Shown in pieces: positions 43,359-54,587 of a DNA stretch of 64,000 nucleotides. Origin of the DNA: Amylostereum areolatum (lineage: Eukaryota; Basidiomycota; Agaricomycetes; Russulales; Stereaceae); NCBI GenBank assembly GCA_012932865.1, contig SAXG01000047.1:248001-312000 (forward strand), read 5' to 3'. The position numbers and the translations under genes are program-made. Below the pieces are notes generated by a model. That model made no database searches, was not told where the DNA came from, and was given only the letters and a program-made list of their open reading frames with translations. Every line of letters starts with the position of its first letter. Within the stretch, counting starts at the first letter, position 1.

Positions 43359-45393
43359 ATGCCCTCTCCCGCCGATGATGCCGACACACTGGTGGTCAAC
43401 CTGGTGGCCGCCCTTGCCTGCGGATTCAACGAACCTCACACCGCCAAAGATCGACGCCGCACCGGACAACCCCTGAACGACATTGCTCTCGCTCATCAAG
43501 CCAATATCCTCGATACCCTGGCCCACCTATCCATTTGGAAGAAGAAAAAACAAGTCGTCGCTATCGCGGCCGTTCTAAAAACACAGGACGCAACGAAGAA
43601 CTTCGAACTTCACGTCGCGGAAAACAACGATAGGGTGGACGATCAGGTCGTGCGCGCCGTTCAGGACATCCTCAGCACGCTCGCAGAGGTCAGGCGCATT
43701 TCCCGGGGCTCTGGCGTCGCAACCTCTCCACCTAACCTGGATTCCATGAAAGCCGTGCAGGGCCCGGACACGACGGCCACGGAAAAGCTTGACCTCTTGG
43801 AACACAGGTTGATACAACACGCTTGGTCGAGGATGAAGCACCGCTTCGACAAGCACCGCGACGCCTTCTTCGCATTCATGGGGGAGGCTCAAGGTCCCCA
43901 AGTTCGATTCTTCTCGGACGTCAGCCACAGTATTTCTATTCGCCCTCCAGTCGGGGAAAAGAACGCCTTGATTGCATCCACTCCGTCGTGGTCAAGATGG
44001 ATCGCGCCTTTCGCTGGGAACCTCCTACCGCATCCAATTTCACGGCGGAGTTTGTCAAAGTATGCATGGCGACGTTGCACGGCGAAGTCAAGTCTCTCCT
44101 CGATGCATGGGAGAAGAATCCGGACGATCCCACCAACCTCTTCGCCAACTGCGATGAGTACTTTCGATTCACGAACAGGCGTAAGTGATGCTGTACGACC
44201 TGGGATGTTAATCGTGCTCATCGTATCTTCTGAGTTAGGACTGTCCTTTGGTCGGTGGATCTCCAAGATCATATCCACGCATGTCCATTTTCCGGGTGGC
44301 AAGCATGATTGGCTCTAATCGCCTGTCCCCGTTCCTCGACCACGTCGTACCCATCGTCTGTGTCCCAGGAGATATCTGCGATTGCAAAGTTGATATCACG
44401 CGAGATACGCTACGGACGGTTGCCCACGCGGCAGGATGGCGCGCACAGGAAGGTCTGGAAGGCGATGGGCAGACAGGAAACCCAGGAGCAGAGGCAGAGG
44501 AAGGATCCCAGGTCAACGATCCTGGAACGGCCGCCAGTTCTGGACTTTCAGAGGACGAAGGCCCTTCCCAAGATGTAGGTGCAGGGTTTCCGCCGACTGG
44601 AGACACAGTTATCGACGGCTTTTTCCACGAGCTTTACCTGTCTCTCCCGCCACGTCCGCCAAAGTTTTCGGTGGGTTCGCTGCCGGGGACATCTACCGCG
44701 TCTGGGACGCCCGCGGCCTCGCTCGAGTATACGACTTCTCTCAGTGAGCCACGCAGTCTTCCCCCCACCATGCATGCTCTGATATCTAATATTCTCCAGA
44801 GCGCATCGCACGCCGCTACAAAGCCCACGTCCACTGCGAATGTGCACTTCTCGCCAGTCTTCATGGCCGTCGCTTCATTCCCTACATAGGTGTCTCAAAA
44901 CTATCTTGCAAACTCTGCCATATGTACTTCTCTGCATATTCGGAGGTGATGGGCGCGTCGATCGCGACTCAAGGCTATCACAGCCAGCTTGTTGTACCTT
45001 GGCTTTCTCCCGACCTCCGTGTGCGCTCTCCTGACCTCGCCGAGCGCGTGCTCGAGGAAAACAGGGACGTTCACGACAAATTGAAGACGAAGATTTTGCA
45101 GGAGATTCTGGACCACCTGCGGCGTCTGGAGAAGGAGGAGAACGAGCGAAGGGCCAAGGAATGGTGGAATAGGACTCATGCTCGTTTAGCGTCTCAAAGC
45201 ACCACTGGGTCCTGTGAAGGCTTGGTCAGTGACATGAAGACGACATCAGCTGACGAAGGTGCGTTGTCCCTCTCGCGCGTTGGGGATGCTACCTAGTACT
45301 CATACTCGCTTAGATGCAGCGGTGGCAGAAGCTAAGGCGGCGATCAAGGCTGAAACACTTGAAGACCACATGGCCGGCACACCGAAAGAGTAG
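43359..45393 (+). pseudogene. OTT_1508-like deaminase gene 1 (apparently frameshifted)
   Basis: Starts MPSPADDADTLVVNLVAAL; a helical N-terminal domain follows (LDTLAHLSIWKKKKQVV, LEHRLIQHAWSRMKHRF). The zinc-deaminase signature is near 44828-44910: HCECALL (H-x-E) and GVSKLSCKLC (C-x-x-C), then FSAYSEVMG. A final short exon ends at TAG 45391-45393. The coding region is spread over several exons. Beside gene 3 (60022-62079), the segment after CTCCAGTCGGGG is 5 nt shorter, which breaks the frame between LQSG and RLDCIHSVVV. Unless splicing compensates, the copy is inactive. The OTT_1508 family is predicted to act on nucleic-acid bases or free nucleotides; the substrate is unknown. Confidence 0.6.
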
Positions 45394-45994
45394 CATGTTG
45401 TCGTCATCTTCTCGTTCGTGCGAGGCTTTTCGTCCTTCACAACATATGTATATATTCGTACACCCACGTCGCGGAAACGCGTATACATGATGCATCGTCG
45501 TCGATTCCCGGTCGTACGCAGGGGATACTATTGTCCGCTTCCTCGATCGCGGAACCAGCCCTATACGTGCACTTGTGCGGGCGTCGCTCGGCAAGAGAGA
45601 GAGCATTCGCATGCCACCCGCAAAGTGAAACAGGACGTGAAAGGGAGGGGGCATAAGAACGAATTAAATCAAGAGGGGACGCGAGATCGAGAACAGCCCT
45701 TTCGTAGACAAACCTATGTAGGGTACATAGGGACTTGGCATCCAATGGACGCTCAGCGCTCAGCACTCACAGATCCTGGGGCGTTGACACTTGGCGATCC
45801 GTTCGTAAATGAGGGAATACACATTGCATCGTCAAGTACTCGTACAACAAGGTGTTCTCGCCCACAAGACCAAGTACACACAACAAAGCCCGAGGTGTCA
45901 CAACACAAGTCCCCCATCCCTCGTTCAAAACCGTCCACATAGTACGAACGTCCGCCCGTCCCACCCAATCCAAGCCCGCGCACGCCGCACCGCG
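45394..45994. other. 3' flank of deaminase gene 1, duplicated at 62080-62300
   Basis: The first ~220 bp after the stop resemble the DNA after deaminase gene 3 (GCGAGGCTTTTCGT, ACAACATA, CAGCCCTATA, GAGCATTCGCAT blocks in the same order). The duplication that made genes 1 and 3 therefore included 3' flank. Confidence 0.55.
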
Positions 45995-47342
45995 CTACCG
46001 AATCCCACACGGGCCCTCGGTCATGCTCCGCTGCCGTCGCAGCTCCTTCTTCTTCCCCCACACGTCCCAGATCTTCACCATCTTCTCCCCGGGTACCGCA
46101 AACGCGACCTTCAGCCCGCTGGGACTGATCGCGCTCCAGAGCACAGCGTCCGTCGCGGGGTACGCGGTCCCGACGTGCCCGAGGCTGGGGAACGCGAGTA
46201 CGGACACCGCGTTCGCGGCCAGCGACGGGTGCGACGCCGCGGGGTTGAATCCCCCCAGGCCCGACGCGACGTCGGCGGCGGGCGCGCGCACGGCGCCGTG
46301 CGTCGCGAGCACCTCCTTGCACTGCTGCGACCACTGCAGCGACGTGACCTGCGTGTTGAGCTCCAGCCGGTCCGTCGCGAGCGGGATGGGGGACGTCTCG
46401 TTAATGTTCAAGAGCCGGATCGTGCCCGACCCGTCCGCCGCGGCGTCGCCGGAAGACAGCGTTTTGAGGGACCACGGACACCATGCAAGAACCTGCGCGG
46501 AGAAAATGAGAACAATTAGAAGGGGGGTGGGCTGGCAGGGGGAGTAAAGGCACCTTGACAGCGCCGACGTGCTGCATCTTGCGGCGCCGCTGGACGAGGT
46601 CGCCGACGTCGAGGGGAACGGTCGGGTTCTGGCGCGAGTCCCAGGCAAGGACGACGCCAGACTCGGCCGCGCTCGCGAGCACGCGGTGGTCGTGGTTCCA
46701 GGCGAGGGCGGTGATCCGGGCCTGGTGGCGGGTCACCCGCTTGTTCTGCTCCTTCATCGCGCGCGCGTCGCGGATTCGCGTGTTGAAGTGGCGGATCGTA
46801 CCCTTCTCGCCGCCGACCGTGAGCACGGGCCCCGCGAACCGCAGGGCGGTGGCGGGCTTGGTGTACCAGTTCATGATCATCTTCTTGGAGGGGATGTCCC
46901 AGAGCTGGATGAGGCCCCCGGACGTCGCGACCGCGACCACGTTCGGCATCTCCGTGTCGCCGCACTCGATCATGCGCAGGTGGCCGTGGTGGACCTTGAG
47001 CTTGACGAGGACCGCGACGTCGTCGGTGCCGCCGGTGGTGGCGAGGCTCTTGACGTGCACGCGGTCGCCGCGGCCGAAAACGAGGGTGTTGTACGATGTC
47101 CAGGCGAGGGGCGCGGTCGGGCCGAGGACGTCGTCGGTGTGGCCTTGGAAGGGGACGTTCGCTTTGGTTTCGTGTAGGTGGAATTTGGCGGAGGTTTCGG
47201 AGGGCGGGAGCTGGGTGAAGGAGATGGAGAGAGCGGGGGAGGCGGAGCGGACGGAGACGTCGGCCGGGTGGAGGAAGGGTGTGATACCGCGGGAGGGGGT
47301 CGGGGGCGCGGACATGAGGCTGATGGAGGAGGCTCTGCTCAT
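45995..47342 (-). CDS. second Cdc20/Cdh1-like WD40 protein
   Basis: Two exons (46554-47342, 45995-46492) join in phase to 428 aa. A Ser/Pro-rich N-terminus leads into YNTLVFGRGDRVHV, the propeller entry. WD-type blades follow: GLIQLWDIPSK, GTIRHFNTR, LAWNHDHRVLASAAE, then VLAWCPW across the intron, VTSLQWSQQCKEVLATHG and MVKIWDVWG. AWCPW and STHG-like blades are Cdc20/Fizzy hallmarks. The protein ends in Ile-Arg, the tail that docks APC/C activators. No DRYIPxR-type C-box or KEN-like box was seen in the N-terminus. It is a paralogue of the gene at 5.2-7.2 kb, and both are divergent; a meiosis-specific activator (Ama1/Mfr1 type) is one possibility. Confidence 0.75.
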
Positions 47343-47840
47343 GGATTGGCGGGAGCGATGGCGGTGGATCGTGCGCGGTCGACTCGGCGAGCGGTCGAAC
47401 TAAAAAAACGAAATAACATGAGAGCGTGCAAGTACCACAGAAAACGCCTGCGTACAATAGCGGCCGCTATTTCGACGGCGGGGCAGAGCTCGTCGCCATC
47501 GTCTGCGTCGAACGAGGGCGTTTTCCGCTGGGCTCGCCAACAAGTGTGACGCTATCGCCGGCGGTCGTCAATTGAGAGTGGAAAATGCGATCGGGGACAC
47601 ACTGGGGTGGCGGCGGCTGGCGGCGGACGACGGACGACGGTTGACGGTCAGTCTGCGGGTATGTGCAAAGAAGTAACGCAGAGGGCCGCGCAAGGCCGCG
47701 CAGCGTGGATTGTGGGAACGTGGGTTTGAACCCTAACCCTAACCATACCCTCTCAGATCTCAAGTTCAACCGACGTTCAACGTTCAACGCCCGTATCCTC
47801 AAAATCTCTCGATGCTCTCCGTATTTCTAACATATAACCT
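47343..47840. other. divergent intergenic region between WD40 and deaminase 2
   Basis: Holds the promoters of two diverging genes and the telomere-like motif at 47729-47744. Confidence 0.45.
47729..47744 (+). promoter_or_regulatory. telomere-like (CCCTAA)2 motif, possible telobox
   Basis: AACCCTAACCCTAACC lies 97 bp before the ATG of deaminase gene 2. Two units are enough for a telobox-type promoter site bound by Myb/Tbf1-like proteins, but could also be a scar of end repair. Confidence 0.4.
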
Positions 47841-49852
47841 ATGATTCCCTCTCCCCCCTCCCCCAATCCTCTCGACGTCAACGTTCTCGCCGCCCTCATC
47901 GGCGGTCTAATCGAGAATAACACCAAAAACGCACGCAGGGAAGGTCAGCCTCCCGACAAGAGTGAAGAGGCTTTCTCCCGCCAGGCCATCATTCTTGACA
48001 GTCTGGCACATCTGTCCATCTGCAATCAGCAAAAGCAGGTCGTTGCAATTGCTGTCGATATCCACGGCGCAGGCGCGCACCTGTACGTGGCCGAGAATGG
48101 CGCGGTGGACAAGCGAGTGGTCCCGATCCTTCACGATATCATCTCGACCCTAAAATCCGTCAGGGACCTCGCTCAAGCCAATCCCAACATCGACTTGAGC
48201 CGTTCTTCTCGCTCCAAGGTCTATTATCGTATCTACGCAGTTGGACCATCTGGACCCGCACAGTATCTTACCGAATTGGAGATTAGGCTGGTCAAACACT
48301 CCTGGTACAAGATCAAACGGCGCCTTCAAAAGCGCTACGATCCGTTCATCACGTTCATGAAGGAGGTCCAGGGCACCCCACGGGACGACCTTGCTTGGGA
48401 CCAAGACGACCGCGTCAATTTTGCAGCCTTACAGTCCGGTCCCCATCGGAAACGCCTCGATTCCATCTACTCTGTTGTGGTCGCGATGCAAGAAGTGCTT
48501 ACGGAGGGGCCTCCGACCGACGGGCGAGGAGGGGTGATATTGGCCTACACTCGGCAGTTGCATTTCGAATTCAAAGACCTCCTTGGCCACGTAAAGAAAC
48601 GCCGCTTTCCCCACTCCTTTTTTTTTGCATGCGAAAGCTACCTGGCGCTCAGAGGCATGGGTGAGCGATCATATTACTGCCCGCGACAGCCGTGGTTCTC
48701 ACAGACTCTCAGAGCAACAGCTGCCGATGGAACGATGGTTAACCAAGCTCGTCGCCGTACACGTTCATTTTCTTCGTGTGGTGAACTTGGTCGGTTCCGT
48801 TCACTTGGCCCCTTTACTCGACAACGTCAAGATCAGTACCGTTCCTCCAAGCACGTCTACTCTCGAGATCAAGGTGGACTACGAGAGGCTGCAGGATGTC
48901 GCGCGTGCGGCAGGATGGAATCGACGCCCAGACCCGCCCAAATCATCTACTGAAGAGGAGGACCCTGCAGTCAGCTTATTACCGAACGACCCCCTCCGTG
49001 TCTTCCTCGGAGAGCTGGACCATCGTCTTCCTCGTCCTCCGAACGCCAAGCAGCCCACGGCTTCCGTCCCGATGTCGCGTACGTCGATGGACTGCTTCAA
49101 TTGAGACTCTCGTTTCTGACGTATACCATCTCTTCAGGCTCTCCGGACGTTCAAGTTGTCGTACGCACCTACAAGGATGTTAACGTTCACTGCGAATGCT
49201 CCCTTCTCGTATATCTTCACCAGCACTCCATCGCCCACATCCCGTACATCGGAGTCTCAAAGCTGTCCTGCTACCTCTGCAACGCGTACATCTCCGCCCA
49301 TTCGCAATCGACCAGCTTCCCGGTTACGACGCTGGGCTGTCACAGCCAGGTTGCCGCGCCTTGGATCTGCCCCCCTACCGCCTCTGCCGACGTGAAGGAG
49401 AGATTGACAAAAGTGATCCTGGAGAAGTTGGCTCGTTATTTGTCCGAGATCGACAAGGAGCTGCAGGAGGCCAGGTTGCGGGCTCGTAAAGCGTCGCAAA
49501 GCACGGTTGAGTCGTCTGATGACGAAGAGAGCGGAGAAGACTCGGAGGTGTTGGCAGACGACCCTGGTATGCTTATTACTTCTGTCGCGGCGTCTCCGGT
49601 TCGCTGAGTGAGCTTGCTCGTATAGGTGGGCTCCTACTCGATTCGATGGCACTCTGGGAGAGGGAAAAAGAACAATTGGCGGCGGAGGCGGAAACCAAAG
49701 CTGCGGGGAAAGCTCAGACACGGGAGAAAGACGAGCAGAAGGCCAAGTTCAAGGCAGAGCCTAAGGCGAAGGGAGATCCGGCGCAGGCTGCCGGAGAGGC
49801 TGACGAGGACGCGGTTGAATACGGTGGTCCGCTCCTCACGGGTGTTGAGTAG
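47841..49852 (+). CDS. OTT_1508-like deaminase gene 2
   Basis: Most divergent of the three copies. Starts MIPSPPSPNPLDVNVLAAL; the helical N-terminal domain (ILDSLAHLSICNQQKQVV, LEIRLVKHSWYKIKRRL) is uninterrupted to about 48620. The middle exon has LTKLVAVHVHFLRVVNL and DYERLQDVARAAGW. The catalytic exon (about 49142-49565) carries HCECSLL and GVSKLSCYLC, then a histidine in GCHSQ. A last exon (49626-49852) is Lys/Glu/Ala-rich and probably coiled coil. The zinc ligands expected for the cytidine-deaminase-like fold (H/CxE plus CxxC) are all present. Exon joints between 48650 and 49150 are not certain. Unlike gene 1, no break was seen. Confidence 0.65.
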
Positions 49853-50192
49853 GGTATTTTGCGGCCGTCCTGGCCATCTGGCTACTCTAACGTTTGCGCA
49901 TGTGTACGATATTCCTAGCAAAGTACTACTGGTGCTGTACCTTTCTTATTCCTGTCAGATCCTCCCGGCGCGACTCATTCGTATGACGGTTTCCACAACT
50001 GAACGCTATTCCCCCAGCAGCTAGCACGGAACGGACCATGCTTGGGACCGCTCGTGGACCTTCAAACCAAATATACAAAGTAATAAAGCTCACTGTAGTT
50101 ACTATACAAATGAATGAACTTGTATTAGCGTAAGAGCTATGTTTAGGTATTACATCAAAAGTCTGTATGTCAAGATTATAAAGAAAAAAGGG

Positions 50193-50375
50193 TTGTAGAA
50201 GATCTTGAGTCTTCTCGGACGCGTCACCAGACAGGATGGCAGCCTGGACGGCAGCGCCGTACGCAATGGTCTCGTCAGGGTTGATGCTCTTGTTGGACTC
50301 CTTGCCATTGAAGAAGTCGGATGCGAGCTTGAACGTGCGGGGATGCAAGTGGAGCTGCCGACGAAGACAATCTCG
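50193..50375 (-). pseudogene. Hsp70 fragment
   Basis: The minus strand reads [12 protein letters not shown], then after a one-base frame slip [23 protein letters not shown] and [20 protein letters not shown]. This is the end of the ATPase domain of a cytosolic Hsp70 (Ssa type). Nothing on either side continues the protein, and the frame slip marks it as a dead fragment. Confidence 0.75.
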
Positions 50376-50747
50376 CGGAGGACAAGAAATGGTTCAAGAA
50401 AGTGGCGATTTGGAGTGGGGAAGGAGTGCGCGAGACCGGTTCGACACGACGACCCGAGAGATTGGTGAAATCACTAGAACATGAAAATTCGCGGGAGGAG
50501 AGGATACGACGACCCGGCGGGGGGGACACGCGAAAAGGAAAGGGTACAATCTAGAAACCCGAGTCAAGTTGGCGAGCGCGCGAGAATGGGATACGGCGCC
50601 CTCAGAGACGGGTGAGTATATGAGAGGATATGATGACATGGTTACTCACGTTCGGAGGTGGAAGAGGCCTACGGAAAAGTACAGCGCAGGGGGTTACGGC
50701 AACGACTGGATGTCACGGAACGGAAGCCTAGTGAGTGGTCGGCCGTG

Positions 50748-51027
50748 GTTTTGATACCCCATGGTGTTTTGTACGCGACGTGCATCGTTCTTGTCATGCG
50801 CACGAGCCCACGTTGTCTTACGAACACGGCCAGTCTTCTCGGCTTGATTGATGTCGTCCACAAGCAGGCTGACGTCCTTGCCGACGTCCCGAGATGCGAA
50901 GCTCTTGAGCCAGAGCTTGCTGGCGTGTGGCTGCTTCAGCTGATCGCGCAAAATGTCCGCGCCGCGCTCGAGGTCGTTTGCACGCTTTGAGAGACCTCCA
51001 ATGAGGTTTTCAACCTGAATAAAGTCA
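50748..51027 (-). pseudogene. unrecognised gene relic, left part (split by a hAT element)
   Basis: Minus-strand text reads DFIQVENLIGGLSKRANDLE, LRDQLKQPHASKLWLKSF and LVDDINQAEKTGRVRKTTWA in one frame: charged, helical, coding-like. Upstream codons (VLVCHVFKSGVA) lie on the far side of the hAT element at 51036-51887 and join in phase across the GCTACACC duplication. Family unknown. Confidence 0.45.
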
Positions 51028-51035
51028 GCTACACC

Positions 51036-51887
51036 TAGGCAGGGACACGGGTCTGCCGACCCGTGGCGGGTCACGGGTACGGGTCACGCGGGTACGGGTG
51101 CGGGTCGGCCTGTCGAAACCCGGGGCCTCCCGCGGGTACCCGTGCTGACCCGTCCGGTTTTCTGGCCCATTTTTGGAGCTTCTTTTCGCTTATTTTGCTT
51201 ATTCCGACTCTTATATAGCTAATTCAACTCAGTTCAATTGTATTTTGTACAAAAGAAACCCCCAAATGTAAGTAAAAGTTATTTGGTAGGGTTAGGGTTA
51301 GCTGGTAGAAAAGCAAAAGCACAGCAATGTAGGTAGCAAAAGGGGTACAAGAAAAAAAAAGGGGGCACCGCATCACGAGCACCAAGCGGCGACTCGCGAG
51401 CGGCGGTGGTGGTGGGGTTGCAAAGGAAGGGGGGAGCATGCGCGGTAGGGGGAGTGCACGTGGCGGCGGCGGCGGGGCGGGCGGCGAGGCCGTTGCAAGC
51501 GGCGGGGTGTTGCGAGCGGTGGTGGGTGATGAGGGTGGATGGGTGGACGACGGCGGCGGCGGGTGGATGACGGCGGCGGGTGGATGACGGCGGCGGGTAG
51601 ACGACGATGGTGGATGATGGTGGGTGGGCGACAGCGGTGGGCGGATGACGGCGGGTGGGCGACGGCGGCGGGTGGACGATGGTGGGTGGGCGACGGTGGC
51701 GGGTAGACGGCGGCGGATGGCGTGCGGGGGGTGTGGGCCATGAGTGTTGGTGGTAGATGGGTGCGGGTTTCCCGCGGGAGTACCCGGACCCGCAGCAAAC
51801 CCGGACCCATGAGAACGGGTACGGATTTTGGCGGGACGGGTGCGGGTCGGCTTCCGGGACCCGCGGGAGTACCCGTGTCCCTCCCTA
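51036..51887. mobile_element. 852-bp non-autonomous hAT element
   Basis: Ends TAGGCAGGGACACGGG and the complement of TAGGGAGGGACACGGG; 8-bp duplication GCTACACC on both sides (51028-51035, 51888-51895). Subterminal regions are dense in CGGGTACGGGTGCGGGT-type repeats in both orientations. The middle has a degenerate GGCGGGTGGATGACGGC minisatellite (about 51480-51720) and a TAGGGTTAGGGTTAG motif (51287-51301). No transposase. Confidence 0.85.
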
Positions 51888-51976
51888 GCTACACCACTCT
51901 TGAAGACATGGCAGACGAGCACGCACCTCTTCGTCAGATCCGTTGTGGTAGTGCCCATGAGACTCCTTGTAGTCAC
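51888..51976 (-). pseudogene. unrecognised gene relic, right part
   Basis: Minus-strand codons (MGTTTTDLTKRCVLVCHVFK) that continue into the fragment ending at 51027 once the hAT element and one duplication are left out. Too short to classify. Confidence 0.35.
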
Positions 51977-52756
51977 ACCATCATCCCTCGTTCTTACCCT
52001 TCCGATACGCCAAATTCATCTTCAACACCTACGCCTCCCTTTTCGTTCTGAGCACTCCCGAACGGATTTGCGCGCGCACCACGTGACCCGCGGGGCCCCT
52101 CGTGTAGATCAGCGCGCGCTTCGGCGCACTCACTCCTGCACTCTTCCCACAGCTTCCTCGTTCCCCCATCCCACCTCACCTACTCCAACATCTGCACCCT
52201 CACCGCGCTGTACACACGCCGTGTCCAGCCGACAAGACTGCACATCGAGGCCCGCACAGCCCGTGGACGAGGTGGAAGGAGAAAGGAACGGTATTGGCTC
52301 CTCCCGCTTTTTGCTCCCGTCGACGTTGGGTGCCCGCCGTCTTTGTTCCCCCCACCGTACGCCCTCTTTTCCGTCTCGCCATTTCTCCACCGTTCGTTCC
52401 CACAACCCTGATCATTACCTCTCGCCTCCAACTTTCCTTATTCTCTACGTGTTCCTCCTCGTCCTTCCACCCGTCCCGCACTCCCCTGCCGCCAACCTAC
52501 CAACATCCCCGACCTGATTGCCGAGCACGCGGCATCTCGGGAGCTAGGGACGCGGACCGCCACGTGCGACGACGACAGACGGAGAGCCTGAGCACCTCCT
52601 GACGTCCTCTGCCTGGTCAGCGGAGTGTCGCTCGCACGTGGACGACCGTCAATAGTCCCGACGTCTCTTGTTCCCTGAATTCGTGCTCTCGATGTTTTGC
52701 GAGGGCGTCCCAGTCGAACCCCCCCTCCATTAACGCTGCACACCCCGTCGTCTCCC
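51977..52756. other. intergenic
   Basis: C/T-rich on the plus strand; overlapping frames on both strands lack domains. Confidence 0.4.
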
Positions 52757-53179
52757 TGTCACAAACGCAGTTTATGAGACCAATGGAACCGCCTAAGTCG
52801 CGACGATGGGAGGAGCAAGAGAGGTCAGATGGATTTGAGAGTGTCAGGCCTAGGGTAGTGCAACGTGCGCTATAGTACCGTATGACGAGATGGACAGTCT
52901 AGGGAAAAGGGAAGAGAAACACTGTCCTTATATACAAGTGGGGACGATGGTGCGATGCGATGCGATAGTGGTGCGAGCGGGGGGAACAATAAGAAAGGAG
53001 TCATGGGGCGGAGGATAAAGGTCCGGAGCAATGATGTCATAGATAAGGATGCGGAACCCCGCTCGGAAGTCCGGGCAATGACGTCGTTGAAGCATGTGAT
53101 GCGAAGGAAAGTCATGTGCCGTGACACGTCGCGTGTACGGGGTCTGCAAATGAAGAGAGAAATGGAGCGATCCGTGACA
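52757..53179 (-). repeat. B-family LTR, minus orientation
   Basis: About 423 bp, reverse orientation; the adjoining C-rich tract at 53181-53188 is the complement of the B polypurine tract. Confidence 0.85.
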
Positions 53180-54167
53180 TTACCCCCCCTTTAAGACGCG
53201 CTTTCGCCTGGAGCGCGATGTCATCTGCAAGGGTAGATGCGAGAAAATTGTCAAAGGAGATGCCGAGGGAACGCACAGGGCGGGGCGCGTTTGGATGGCG
53301 TTTGTGGAAGGCGTCGATCATGTCGGTGACCTTTGAGAGCGAGGGGCGAGGGAGCCAGGTATTCTCGGAGTCAGGATAGCCTGCCCACTTGACGAGGTAT
53401 TGTATGCCTTTCTTGTTGCGGGTTGGCTTCGAGTCGATGATGTCTTCAACGTCATATTCTTCCTTGTCATCAACGAGGTCAGGCGGCGGTTGTTCATAGT
53501 TTGGACCATGTGCCGTTGTCTCCTTGTACGCGGTGAGCAGCGAAGCATGGAAGACTGGGTGGATTCTCCACGTCTTCGGCAGCTTCAGACGGTAGTTCAC
53601 TGGGCTAATAACGTCAACGATCTCGAAGGGTCGAAATCATTTGGCAGCAAGCTTAGCTTTCGGCCTCGTCGTCTTCAGGTTTTTGCCTTCGAGCCAGACC
53701 TTGTCTCCGACAGCGAACAGTGTCGATTTGCTGATCGTGTCACCATTGTAGTGCTTCATTAAGTCGGATGCGAGGGCAAGGCTGGCCTTGATCTCCTGTC
53801 GGACTTCTTCAAGTTGACGGAGGCGTTCTTCAACTGCAGGGACCTTTGAGGACGGATTTACGGATGGGTACATCTTGGGGAGGAAGCCGTAGAGGACTTC
53901 AAAGGGGGCCTTTCCAGTAGCTGCATGGGTGCGGGAGTTGTGAGAAAACTCGAAGAAGGGCAGCCACTTCACCCAGTCATCTTGACGGTAGTTGCAGAAT
54001 ACTCGCAGGAACTGCTCAAGGTTCTGGTTCTCGCGTTCGGTTTGGCCATCTGTCTGTGGGTGATACGCTGTGCTGAGGGCGGACTTGATCCCGAGCTTCT
54101 CATTGAGTGTACGCATCACCTGTCCAGCAAATTGGGGTCCACGATCCGAGATGATCTTGTCCGCCAA
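53180..54167 (-). pseudogene. pol 3' part (integrase core to chromodomain) of a B-family element
   Basis: Read on the minus strand it starts at the integrase block DKIISDRGPQFAGQ, passes YHPQTDGQTERENQ, meets a TGA after LAAK, then continues through NYRLKLPKTWRIHPVF to the chromodomain and LTR. It lacks everything before the integrase core. Confidence 0.85.
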
Positions 54168-54587
54168 TGTCACGGATCGCTCCATTTCTCTCTTCGTTTG
54201 CAGACCTCGTACACGCGACGTGTCACGGCACATGACTTTCCCTTGCATCACATGCTTCAACGACGTCATTGCCCGGACTTCCGAGCGGGGTTCCGCATCC
54301 TTATCTATGACATCACTGCTCCGGACCTTCGTCCTCCGCCCCATGACTCCTTTCCTATTGTTCCCCCCGCTCGCACCACTATCGCATCGCATCGCACCAT
54401 CGTTCCCACTTGTATATAAGGACAGTGTTTCTCTTCCCTTTTCCCTAGACTGTCCATCTCGTCATACGGTACTGTAGCGCACGTTGCACTACCCTAGACC
54501 CCGGCACTCTCGGATCTATTTTCTTCTCGCTCCTCTCATCGTCGCGACTTAGGCGGTTCATCGGTCTCATAAACTGCGTTTCTGACA
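54168..54587 (+). repeat. 5' LTR of element D, also boundary of the left inverted arm
   Basis: 420 bp. Its left flank GCCAA is the complement of the TTGGC duplication that borders the solo LTR at 57205, showing that this LTR belongs to both structures. Confidence 0.85.

Noticed and set aside
42132..44318. 728-aa plus-strand frame
   Set aside because: Out-of-frame shadow of the GC-rich cell-surface gene, running by chance into deaminase gene 1.
46555..47403. 282-aa plus-strand frame opposite the second WD40 gene
   Set aside because: Antisense shadow of a GC-rich exon; the minus strand carries clear WD40 blades.
51480..51720. repeat array considered as CRISPR
   Set aside because: Units are degenerate, contiguous and without unique spacers; it is a minisatellite in fungal DNA.
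51224..51976. 250-aa minus-strand frame rich in Pro/Thr/His
   Set aside because: Translation of the minisatellite in the hAT element; only its first ~30 codons belong to the flanking gene relic.
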